NCBI GenBank assembly: GCA_029881015.1 | Contig: JAOUNK010000036.1 | Coordinates: 1 to 15,228 of the forward strand | DNA from: Gammaproteobacteria bacterium | GTDB lineage: Bacteria; Pseudomonadota; Gammaproteobacteria; Steroidobacterales; Woeseiaceae | Length of the DNA: 15,228 nt | Direction: 5' to 3' | In this document: positions 1-6,657 of the stretch, in pieces | How positions within the stretch are numbered: the stretch's first letter is position 1 | Layout: the number at the start of each line of letters is the position of its first letter | The notes under the pieces: generated by a model | Databases searched by the model: none | The model's input: the letters and a program-made list of their open reading frames with translations, nothing else | What the model was told of the DNA's origin: nothing | Translations under genes and position numbers: made by a program

Positions 1-1061
1 TGGTCTTCCGCGAGAATCCGAATCTCCTTGGCATTGTCCGCCAGGGCAAGCTGACGCCAGCCGTACGCGACGGCCTTGAGCAACGCAACGAAACTGGTCG
101 GCGTCGCAAGGATGATCTGTTGCGACAACGCGTACTCGATCAGGTCCGGTTCCTCGGCCAGTGCGGCGCTCAGGAACTGGTCTCCAGGTATGAACAGGAT
201 GACGAACTCGGGACTTTCGTCAAACTGCTTCCAGTACGCTTTGGATGACAGCATCCGGATGTGCGAACGTACGTTCTTGGCGTGGCGTTCGAGGCCGAGC
301 TTGCGTTGCACATCGTCTTCGGCCTCGGCGGCGGCGAGGTAGGCGTCGAGCGGCGTTTTCACATCGACAACCAATTGACGATGATCGGGCATGTTGACGA
401 TCATGTCGGGCCGGATGATCTGGTCGTTGCTCGCTGTGTGCACCTGTTCGACGAAATCGCAGTGCTCGACCATGCCGGCAAGCTCGACGAGCCGGCGCAG
501 CGTAATCTCGCCCCACTGGCCACGCACCTCCGGCCGGCGGAGCGCCTTGACGAGGTTCTGCGTTTCCTGGGCGAGCGATTTCTGGTGGACCTGCATCGAC
601 TCAAGCTCGCTCTTGATGCCGCCGTAGGCCTCGCTTCGCGCTTTTTCGAGCTCCGAGATCTGCCGGTGCGAGGCGTGCAGGGCTTCCTGGATCGGCTTGA
701 CCAGTTCTTCGACGGCCTTTTCTCGCTGTTCGAACTTGCTTTCGACTTTCGCCTGCCGGGACTCCAGGTTTTGCTCGGCAAGCTTCAGGAACGTGTCGCT
801 ATTGGCGCGCAGGGAACGATTGGAAATGTCGGCAAAGGCCTGCGTCAGCTTTGCATTGGCAAGCTCAAACGCAGCCTCCCGCTCGGCCTGGAGTGCTTCC
901 TGGTTCTTGAGGTTGGCCCGGACATTCGCGAGCTCAACGAGCAGCGCCTTGCGGCGGTGTCGAGCGACCAGCCACATGACGAGTACGCCAAGTAGCAGGC
1001 CGATACCCAGCGCGGGCAGTCCTACCTCGTAGTAAACGGGATCAAGCGTGATAGAGATCAT
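1..1061 (-). CDS. rmuC: DNA recombination protein RmuC (partial, C-terminus off the left edge)
   Basis: RmuC-family protein, a membrane-anchored protein with a predicted nuclease-like core; in E. coli its loss raises inversion at short inverted repeats. Only the first 353 residues are in the window; the E. coli protein is about 475. Visible in order: one transmembrane segment at about residues 12-33 followed by basic RHRRK, a long charged coiled coil at about 40-175, then the conserved core with RGQWGEITLRRL (180-191), RPDMIVNMPD (217-226), VVDVKTPLDAYL (231-242) and ATPTSFVALLKAVAYGWRQ (319-337). The ATG overlaps the TGA of the upstream phosphatase gene as ATGA and has no Shine-Dalgarno sequence, so translation is probably coupled to that gene. 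It is the last visible gene of the minus-strand unit. The family call is secure; the precise cellular role is poorly known in general. Confidence 0.95.
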   Translation of the reverse strand, partial: MISITLDPVYYEVGLPALGIGLLLGVLVMWLVARHRRKALLVELANVRANLKNQEALQAEREAAFELANAKLTQAFADISNRSLRANSDTFLKLAEQNLESRQAKVESKFEQREKAVEELVKPIQEALHASHRQISELEKARSEAYGGIKSELESMQVHQKSLAQETQNLVKALRRPEVRGQWGEITLRRLVELAGMVEHCDFVEQVHTASNDQIIRPDMIVNMPDHRQLVVDVKTPLDAYLAAAEAEDDVQRKLGLERHAKNVRSHIRMLSSKAYWKQFDESPEFVILFIPGDQFLSAALAEEPDLIEYALSQQIILATPTSFVALLKAVAYGWRQLALADNAKEIRILAED

Positions 1062-1759
1062 CGGGTACCAAGATTAACCCCTTTGAGGATGATTTGGGCA
1101 AGTTCATCGGTATCGCGCACGATGATGTCCGCACCCCATTCACGCGGATCGTCGTCATCGGCGATGTAGCCGTAGCCTGCGGCAATCGTGGCCGTACCGG
1201 CGCGCAATCCGGCTTCGATGTCCCTGGCAGCGTCGCCAACGTAGATCGACCGGTACGCGTCGACGCCGGCCATGTCGCAGGCCAGGAGGAGAGGGCCGGG
1301 GTCGGGCTTGCGTACCGGCAGGGAGTCACCGCTCACCGTACAGGCGCTGCGCTCCGCGAGCCCGAGCGCTTCGAGCAGCGGGTTGGTCAGCCGCTCCGGC
1401 TTGTTGGTGACCACGCCCCAGGGGCAACCTGCCTCATCGAGCCGGTCGAGCAGCGAATCCAGTCCGGCAAATACCGTGGAGCCTTCGCACAACGCCTCGG
1501 CATAGCGGTCCAGGTATTCCATGTGCATGTCGTCGCCAAAGCTGAACTCGTGCTCCGGAAAACCGAGGCTCAACAAGCCGATGGCACCGTTTGAAACCTG
1601 GGAACGCCCCTGTTCGTAGCCGACCGGCTCGACGCCATAGGCTGCCTGCATGGTGTGCAAGACGGCGACCATGTCCGGTGCGGTATCCACCAGCGTGCCG
1701 TCGAGGTCGAACAATACGGCTTTGAAGTAGCCGTCCCGCATCTGTGTCAGGTTACTCAC
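1058..1759 (-). CDS. HAD-superfamily phosphatase, MupP/phosphoglycolate phosphatase type
   Basis: Cytoplasmic HAD phosphatase of 233 residues. All four HAD motifs are present: nucleophile and acid D18/D20 in FDLDGTLVDTAPD, T118 in WGVVTNKPERL, K151 in RKPDPGPLL, and D176/D180 in YVGDAARDIEAG. A small cap domain lies between motifs I and II. Annotation pipelines would usually call it Gph (2-phosphoglycolate phosphatase). However, its place directly after ubiG in a gyrA-divergent cluster matches Pseudomonas mupP, the N-acetylmuramic acid 6-phosphate phosphatase of cell-wall recycling. The shared AERSA, WGVVTNKP and GYGYI...WGADIIV patterns, recalled from memory, point the same way. The GTG start at 1759 overlaps the end of ubiG by 8 nt; an ATG at 1741 (residue 7) is an alternative that sits closer to motif I, and neither has a clear ribosome binding site. 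The stop overlaps the rmuC start. Substrate is inferred, not shown. Confidence 0.9.
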   Translation of the reverse strand: MSNLTQMRDGYFKAVLFDLDGTLVDTAPDMVAVLHTMQAAYGVEPVGYEQGRSQVSNGAIGLLSLGFPEHEFSFGDDMHMEYLDRYAEALCEGSTVFAGLDSLLDRLDEAGCPWGVVTNKPERLTNPLLEALGLAERSACTVSGDSLPVRKPDPGPLLLACDMAGVDAYRSIYVGDAARDIEAGLRAGTATIAAGYGYIADDDDPREWGADIIVRDTDELAQIILKGVNLGTR

Positions 1760-2471
1760 TCGCGGGACGCTGGTAATACATGAGGTAATTGACGTCGAGG
1801 TTCGGGCCCAGGGAGTACTCTTTTGTCAGCGGGTTGTAGTGCATGCCGATGCTGGCACGAAGCTCCAGCCCCGCCTTGCGAGCCCATTGCTCGAGTTCCG
1901 ACGGGCGAATGAACTTGCTGTAATCATGTGTCCCGCCCGGGAGGAGTTTGAGTATGTATTCGGCGCCGACAATCGCGAACAGGAAAGACTTGGGATTGCG
2001 ATTGATGGTTGAGAAGAACACGTGACCGCCGGGCTTTACGAGCTCGGCACAGGAGAGGATCACTTGTGACGGATCGGGCACATGTTCGAGCATCTCGAGG
2101 CAGACGACCACGTCATACCGGCCCGGCTCTTCAGCCGCGAGCGCCTCGGCTGTGGACTGGCGGTAATCCACCTCGAGTCCCGACTCGAGCTGGTGCAGCC
2201 TGGCGACGGCCAGCGGTCCCTCGGCCATATCGATAGCCGTTACCGTGGCGTTGGATGCCGACAATGACTCCGCGAGTATCCCGCCGCCGCAGCCGATATC
2301 GACGGCTTTGCAGCCTGCCAGCTTGACGTACTGGCGTATCCAGTCGAGTCGCAGGGGGTTGATCGCGTGCAGCGATCCGAATTCACCCTCGGTATCCCAC
2401 CAGCGAGAGGCCAGCGAATTGAATTTCGCCAGTTCCGCCTGATCGACATTGCTTGTTGCGCTCGTAGTCAT
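1752..2471 (-). CDS. ubiG: Ubiquinone biosynthesis O-methyltransferase UbiG
   Basis: SAM-dependent methyltransferase of 239 residues, the usual UbiG length. In ubiquinone synthesis UbiG carries out both O-methylations of the ring (2-polyprenyl-6-hydroxyphenol and 3-demethylubiquinol). Seen in the sequence: the UbiG N-terminal block ASRWWDTEGEFGSLHAINPLR (from about residue 21), SAM-binding motif I VDIGCGGGILAESL (57-70) with the acidic D81 at the end of beta 2, the later CLEMLEHVPDP motif, and the family-typical C-terminal part with HDYSKFIRPSELEQW and YNPLTKEYSL. The ATG at 2471 has a strong GGAAGG-type ribosome binding site that overlaps the mtaD TAG stop 8 nt upstream. Its 3' end overlaps the phosphatase gene, so co-translation is likely. 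SAM use yields S-adenosylhomocysteine, a possible substrate of the upstream deaminase. Confidence 0.97.
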   Translation of the reverse strand: MTTSATSNVDQAELAKFNSLASRWWDTEGEFGSLHAINPLRLDWIRQYVKLAGCKAVDIGCGGGILAESLSASNATVTAIDMAEGPLAVARLHQLESGLEVDYRQSTAEALAAEEPGRYDVVVCLEMLEHVPDPSQVILSCAELVKPGGHVFFSTINRNPKSFLFAIVGAEYILKLLPGGTHDYSKFIRPSELEQWARKAGLELRASIGMHYNPLTKEYSLGPNLDVNYLMYYQRPASE

Positions 2472-2479
2472 TGCCCTTC

Positions 2480-3811
2480 CTATTGTACTTTGCCGGCGTC
2501 TGTCATGCGCTCACGCCACTCGTTGCTGCGGGCCAGCACTGCATCCGTATCGATATGGGCAAATTCGCCATTCTCCAGGTGCCGCCGGCCGCCGACCCAG
2601 ACGTCCGCGACCTGGTCTGCGCGCGAGGCATAAACGAGTTGTGAGATGACGTCATAGATGGGCTGGCTGTTCAGCGTGCCGAGATTGACACTCGCAAGGT
2701 CAGCCCATTTTCCCGCCTCGATGGATCCTGTGGTTTGCTCTACGCCGAGGGCCTGCGCGCCTCCCAGCGTCGCCATGTGCAGCGCCTCCGTTGCCGTGAC
2801 AGCCGTGGCGTCACTCGCGGTCGCTTTTGCGAGCAGGGCGGCCATCCGCATCTCGGAGAACATATCCAGCATGTTGTTGCTGGCGGCGCCGTCGGTACCG
2901 AGTGCCACGTTCAGGCCGGCATCGGCGTATTTCTTGATCGGCGCGATGCCGCTTGCCAGTTTGAGGTTGGAGTTCGGGCAGTGCGCGACGCTGACGCCGG
3001 CCTGGGCAAAACGCTCGATTTCCTCGTCACTCATGTGGACCGCGTGCACGGCCAACAAGGAGCGATTCACCAGCCCGGCATCCAGCAGTCGTTCGTAGGG
3101 GCGCTTGCCCGTATCGCGCAGAGAAATCTCGACCTCGTTTGCGGTCTCGTGGAGGTGGATCTGGACCCGAACATCGAGCTGGTCGGCCAGAACACGCAAG
3201 GCGTTGAACGACTCGTCCGACAAGGCAAAGGTCGAATGCGGGGCGAACGCAGTGGTGATCAACGGATGGTCGGCATAGGGGTCGTGGACCAGGTCCGTGG
3301 CCTTTTGCAGGTACTCGTCGGCGTTCCTGGCCCAGCCGGTCCGAAAATCGACAACGGGTGTGGCGACCACGGCCCTCATCGAGAGGTCTACGGCGGCCTC
3401 AGCGACGATCTCCGGGTAGAAATACTGATCGCTGAAGCAGGTGATGCCACCTCGAATCATTTCGGCAATAGCGAGCTCTGTGCCGTCGCGGACCATCTCC
3501 GCGCTGACCCAGCGCCGCTCGGCGGGCCAGATACCCTCGTGCAGCCACGCCTCGAGCGGCATGTCGTCCGCAAGGCCGCGAAACAGGGTCATCGCGGCAT
3601 GGGTGTGGGCATTGATGAGTCCCGGTATCAGGACATGATTCTCGCGTTCTACGAGCACGCTGGGCTGAAACCCGGTCCTGGCCTCGGCCGCGGGTATCAC
3701 GGCCACGATTCGCCCATCGGTGATCGCTACGGCGTGGTTCTCGAGGACTTGCCCGGCCGGGTTCACGGGGATGCACCAGCGAGGCAGGATCAGGGTGTCA
3801 CAGTGCTGCAT
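2480..3811 (-). CDS. mtaD: Amidohydrolase, 5'-methylthioadenosine / S-adenosylhomocysteine deaminase family (TRZ/ATZ)
   Basis: Metal-dependent amidohydrolase of 443 residues. The TIM-barrel metal site can be read directly: H69 and H71 in GLINAHTHAAMTLFRG, H219 with E222 in IHLHETANEV, the HAVHMSDEE segment (H256/H259) followed by HCPNSNLKLASGI, and D307 in ALGTDGAASNNMLDMF. These are the hallmarks of the deaminase branch that takes adenosine-type substrates such as methylthioadenosine and S-adenosylhomocysteine. The homologue at the same locus in Pseudomonas aeruginosa (PA3170) is reported as a methylthioadenosine deaminase, which supports the substrate. It is the first gene of the minus-strand unit and lies 8 nt before ubiG. 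The ATG at 3811 has no Shine-Dalgarno sequence and a good -10 box lies only ten bases upstream, so the message may be nearly leaderless. A guanine or chlorohydrolase-type substrate cannot be ruled out from sequence alone. Confidence 0.9.
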   Translation of the reverse strand: MQHCDTLILPRWCIPVNPAGQVLENHAVAITDGRIVAVIPAAEARTGFQPSVLVERENHVLIPGLINAHTHAAMTLFRGLADDMPLEAWLHEGIWPAERRWVSAEMVRDGTELAIAEMIRGGITCFSDQYFYPEIVAEAAVDLSMRAVVATPVVDFRTGWARNADEYLQKATDLVHDPYADHPLITTAFAPHSTFALSDESFNALRVLADQLDVRVQIHLHETANEVEISLRDTGKRPYERLLDAGLVNRSLLAVHAVHMSDEEIERFAQAGVSVAHCPNSNLKLASGIAPIKKYADAGLNVALGTDGAASNNMLDMFSEMRMAALLAKATASDATAVTATEALHMATLGGAQALGVEQTTGSIEAGKWADLASVNLGTLNSQPIYDVISQLVYASRADQVADVWVGGRRHLENGEFAHIDTDAVLARSNEWRERMTDAGKVQ

Positions 3812-3820
3812 AGTCGCCGC

Positions 3821-3826
3821 AGTATA
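3821..3826 (-). promoter_or_regulatory. -10 box of a likely mtaD promoter
   Basis: On the minus strand TATACT (5 of 6 to TATAAT) lies at 3826-3821. Seven bases further on is A3814, a good start nucleotide, only three bases before the mtaD ATG. The -35 is weak (CTGGCG-like at 17 bp spacing). No ribosome binding site precedes the ATG. This would drive the mtaD-ubiG-phosphatase-rmuC unit. Confidence 0.5.
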
Positions 3827-3905
3827 CGCGTCGCACAGGGCAGCGCCAGCCTTGCGTTTCAGGGCTTTTGGGCCCGTTGAAAAACTGCTGTTTCAAGCCT
3901 CTCTG

Positions 3906-3914
3906 TGGTAGTAT
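3906..3914 (+). promoter_or_regulatory. Extended -10 of a likely gyrA promoter
   Basis: TGGTAGTAT is an extended -10 element (TGn followed by TAGTAT, 4 of 6 to TATAAT). No good -35 is visible at 16-18 bp, which is tolerated with an extended -10. Initiation would fall near 3921-3923, giving a 5' untranslated region of about 97 nt that covers the foldable leader. Just upstream, TTGAAA (3877-3882) and TTTCAA (3891-3896) form a small inverted repeat. Confidence 0.5.
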
Positions 3915-3932
3915 TTGCCTCCAGATTAATCG

Positions 3933-4015
3933 CTCAAAACCCGAACGAATTTGACCCTTGGATTCCGCCTCACCCGGCGGGGCCGGGCTCGGATTTTGAG
4001 TCAAGAAAATTGAGG
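3933..4015 (+). promoter_or_regulatory. Foldable gyrA 5' leader (possible three-way junction)
   Basis: Three pairings can be read by eye. The closing stem pairs 3933-3944 (CTCAAAACCCGA) with 3989-4000 (TCGGATTTTGAG), 11 of 12 pairs with one C-A mismatch. Inside it are GAATTT/GGATTC (3947-3952 with 3960-3965, two G-U pairs, 7-nt loop) and a perfect CCCGGC/GCCGGG hairpin with a GGG loop (3973-3987). Between the inner stems, CCTCA (3968-3972) is fully complementary to TGAGG (4011-4015), which contains the gyrA ribosome binding site four bases before the ATG. The pairings are seen in the sequence; function as a control element is inferred. Confidence 0.45.
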
Positions 4016-4019
4016 TTGT

Positions 4020-6560
4020 ATGTCTGAAGTAGCGCAGGAATTGCTGTCCGTAAGCCTCGAAGAGGAGATGCAGCAGTCCTATCTCGACTACGCGATGAGC
4101 GTCATTGTCGGCCGGGCCCTGCCCGATGTTCGGGACGGTCTCAAACCAGTGCATCGTCGTGCCCTGTTCGCCATGCACGAACAGAACAATGCCTGGAACA
4201 AGCCCTACAAGAAGTCCGCTCGAATCGTCGGTGACGTGATGGGTAAATACCATCCGCATGGCGATTCGGCCATCTACGACACGATAGTCCGCATGGCGCA
4301 GCCTTTCTCACTCCGATACATGCTCGTCGATGGCCAGGGCAACTTCGGCTCGGTCGATGGCGACAACCCGGCCGCCATGCGGTACACCGAAATTCGCATG
4401 TCGCGGATAGCGCATGAACTCATGGCGGACATTGAGAAAGAAACCGTCAATTTCATTGCAAACTACGACGAAACCGAGCATGAACCCGGCGTGCTGCCGA
4501 CCCGCTTCCCGAACCTGCTGGTTAACGGTTCGTCCGGTATCGCTGTGGGCATGGCGACCAATATTCCGCCGCACAACCTCAATGAGGTCATCAGTGCCTG
4601 CCTCGCGTTGATCGAAAACCCGGCCATCGATGTCCCCGGGCTCATGGAGCATATTCCAGGCCCCGATTTCCCGACCGCCGGCATCATTAACGGCGCCCAG
4701 GGGATCTATTCCGCCTATCGCACGGGCCGTGGCCGTGTACACATTCGTGCGCGCACGGAAGTCGAGACGATCAACAAGCGCGGCAAGGAAGCGATCATCG
4801 TTACCGAGTTGCCCTACCAGGTGAACAAGGCGCGCCTGATCGAAAAGATTGCCGATCTCGTCCGCGAGAAGCGTATCGAGGGCATCAGCGAGCTGCGCGA
4901 CGAGTCCGACAAGGATGGCATGCGGATCGTGATCGAGCTCCGGCAGGGCGAAGTCAGCGACGTCGTCCTCAACAACCTCTACAAGCAGACACCGATGCAA
5001 AGCGTGTTCGGCATCAACATGGTGGCGCTGCACGAGGGGCAACCGAAACTCCTGAACCTGAAGCAGGTTCTCGAGGCGTTCCTGTCCCACCGCCGCGAGG
5101 TCGTCACGCGCCGGACGATATTCGACCTGCGCAAGGCTCGTGACCGTGCTCACGTTCTGGAAGGGCAGACCGTGGCGCTCGCCAACATTGACGAGGTCAT
5201 CGCCCTGATCAAGGCCTCGGCCTCGCCCGCGGAGGCCAAGACCGGCCTGATCGAGCGCGCGTGGCAGCCCGGTGAGGTCACCGGCATGCTCGAGCGCGCC
5301 GGCAGCACCGATACGCGTCCCGATGGCCTGGAGGTCGGCAGCGGTCTTGTGGACGGTCTGTACCGCCTGTCGGCCGTACAGGCACAGGCCATCCTGGACC
5401 TGAGGCTGCATCGCCTGACCGGTCTGGAACAGGATAAAATAGTTAAAGAATACAGAGAGATATTGGAAAAAATTAAAGAGTTTTCTGATATCTTGGCGAA
5501 CCCCGATCTGCTGCTCGAGGTCATTCGCAATGAACTCGCGGACGTGCGTGACGCGTTCGGTGACGAGCGCCGGACGGAAATCGTCCAGGATCACTCGGAC
5601 CTCAGTGTTGAAGATCTGATCCCGCAAGAGGAGGTCGTGGTGACCTTGTCACACGGCGGCTATGCAAAGGCCCAGCCGATCGACGTCTACCAGGCCCAGA
5701 AGCGTGGCGGCCGCGGTCGTTCAGCAACCAAGGTCAAAGATGAGGACTTCATCGACAAACTGTTCGTCGCGAACACGCACGATACGATCCTGTGCTTCTC
5801 GAGCCGCGGCAAGATGTACTGGTTGAAGGTCTACCAGGTGCCGCAGGCCAGCCGAGGATCGCGTGGCAAGCCGATTGTGAACCTGCTGCCGCTCGAGCCC
5901 GAGGAGCGCATCAATGCGGTGCTGCCCATCAAGGAATACGCCGAAGGGCACTTCGTGTTCATGGCGACCTCGGCGGGAACGGTCAAGAAGACGCCGTTGA
6001 GCCAGTTCTCGCGACCACGTGCGAGCGGCATCATTGCCATCGATCTGCGCGGCGACGACAAACTGGTCGACGTCGCCATTACTGACGGCGATGCCGAGAT
6101 CCTGCTGGTCGCCAGCCACGGCAAGGCCATACGGTTCGCCGAATCGGACGTTCGGCCGATGGGTCGTGGCGCGGCGGGCGTGCGCGGCATCAAGCTCCCC
6201 GACGGGCATGAGGTCATCGGGCTCAGCATCTTCGCGGATGGACTGATTCTCACGGCGACTGAGAACGGCTTCGGCAAGCGCACGCCGGCGGAGGACTTCC
6301 CGGTACAGGGGCGTGGCGGGCAGGGTGTCATTGCGATCCAGACAACAAAGCGCAACGGCAGGACTGTCGGTGCCATACAGGTCGGCGAAGACGACGAGAT
6401 CATGCTGATCAGCTCGAACGGCACGCTCGTAAGGACAGGCGTGAGCGATATCTCGGTCATGGGGCGCAATACCCAGGGCGTGCGCCTGATTCGTGTCGAG
6501 AGCGATCAGCGACTCGTTGGGTTAGCACGTATTGAATCGATCGATGACGAGGAAGAATAA
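4020..6560 (+). CDS. gyrA: DNA gyrase subunit A
   Basis: Catalytic DNA-breakage and rejoining subunit of gyrase (A2B2), which introduces negative supercoils. 846 residues, slightly shorter than E. coli (875). Visible: the start SLEEEMQQSYLDYAMSVIVGRALPDVRDGLKPVHRR, a quinolone-resistance region in E. coli numbering with S83 and D87 (GDSAIYD), and the active-site Y122 in AAMRYTEIRM. The GyrA-box QKRGGRG lies at about residues 559-565 and marks true GyrA rather than ParC. The beta-pinwheel C-terminal domain follows, and the protein ends in a short acidic tail (IDDEEE), shorter than the E. coli tail. The ATG at 4020 has GAGG four bases upstream. Codons 472-492 form a strikingly AT-rich patch. 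The gene diverges from mtaD and is followed by serC after 97 bp with paired palindromes. Confidence 0.99.
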   Translation: MSEVAQELLSVSLEEEMQQSYLDYAMSVIVGRALPDVRDGLKPVHRRALFAMHEQNNAWNKPYKKSARIVGDVMGKYHPHGDSAIYDTIVRMAQPFSLRYMLVDGQGNFGSVDGDNPAAMRYTEIRMSRIAHELMADIEKETVNFIANYDETEHEPGVLPTRFPNLLVNGSSGIAVGMATNIPPHNLNEVISACLALIENPAIDVPGLMEHIPGPDFPTAGIINGAQGIYSAYRTGRGRVHIRARTEVETINKRGKEAIIVTELPYQVNKARLIEKIADLVREKRIEGISELRDESDKDGMRIVIELRQGEVSDVVLNNLYKQTPMQSVFGINMVALHEGQPKLLNLKQVLEAFLSHRREVVTRRTIFDLRKARDRAHVLEGQTVALANIDEVIALIKASASPAEAKTGLIERAWQPGEVTGMLERAGSTDTRPDGLEVGSGLVDGLYRLSAVQAQAILDLRLHRLTGLEQDKIVKEYREILEKIKEFSDILANPDLLLEVIRNELADVRDAFGDERRTEIVQDHSDLSVEDLIPQEEVVVTLSHGGYAKAQPIDVYQAQKRGGRGRSATKVKDEDFIDKLFVANTHDTILCFSSRGKMYWLKVYQVPQASRGSRGKPIVNLLPLEPEERINAVLPIKEYAEGHFVFMATSAGTVKKTPLSQFSRPRASGIIAIDLRGDDKLVDVAITDGDAEILLVASHGKAIRFAESDVRPMGRGAAGVRGIKLPDGHEVIGLSIFADGLILTATENGFGKRTPAEDFPVQGRGGQGVIAIQTTKRNGRTVGAIQVGEDDEIMLISSNGTLVRTGVSDISVMGRNTQGVRLIRVESDQRLVGLARIESIDDEEE

Positions 6561-6600
6561 TTACGATCGTAAGTAATGCAATCTGATTGCCAAATCGTAA
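6561..6600 (+). promoter_or_regulatory. Paired palindromes between gyrA and serC
   Basis: Directly after the gyrA TAA is the perfect 12-bp palindrome TTACGATCGTAA (6561-6572). Then comes the 13-bp palindrome GCAATCTGATTGC (6578-6590) and a further half site ATCGTAA (6594-6600). TTACGAT at 6561 can also pair with ATCGTAA at 6594, enclosing the inner palindrome. No T-run follows, so it does not look like an intrinsic terminator. It lies 58 bp before the serC start and could be an operator or an RNA hairpin. Confidence 0.4.
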
Positions 6601-6657
6601 CAATACGCCCGCTATCCTCATCATCGCCTAAGCCTCTCACTCAGGGACCTCAACGCA

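Noticed and set aside
261..995. 244-codon plus-strand frame in the first kilobase
   Set aside because: The minus strand encodes RmuC with its conserved motifs and membrane anchor through the whole region; the plus frame is its shadow.
2735..3880. 381-codon plus-strand frame antisense to mtaD
   Set aside because: mtaD on the other strand has its complete metal-binding motifs; this frame has no family signature.
3798..4259. 153-codon minus-strand frame spanning the mtaD-gyrA gap
   Set aside because: It would cross both promoters and the gyrA start, and shows no family motif.
5463..5491. TTGGAA-17 bp-TGATAT promoter-like pair in the gyrA AT-rich island
   Set aside because: The -10 matches only 3 of 6 and such pairs arise by chance in AT-rich sequence; not listed as a promoter.
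4308..5627. 439-codon minus-strand frame antisense to gyrA
   Set aside because: It lies wholly within conserved gyrA, has no recognisable motif and no promoter or ribosome site; codon-bias artefact.
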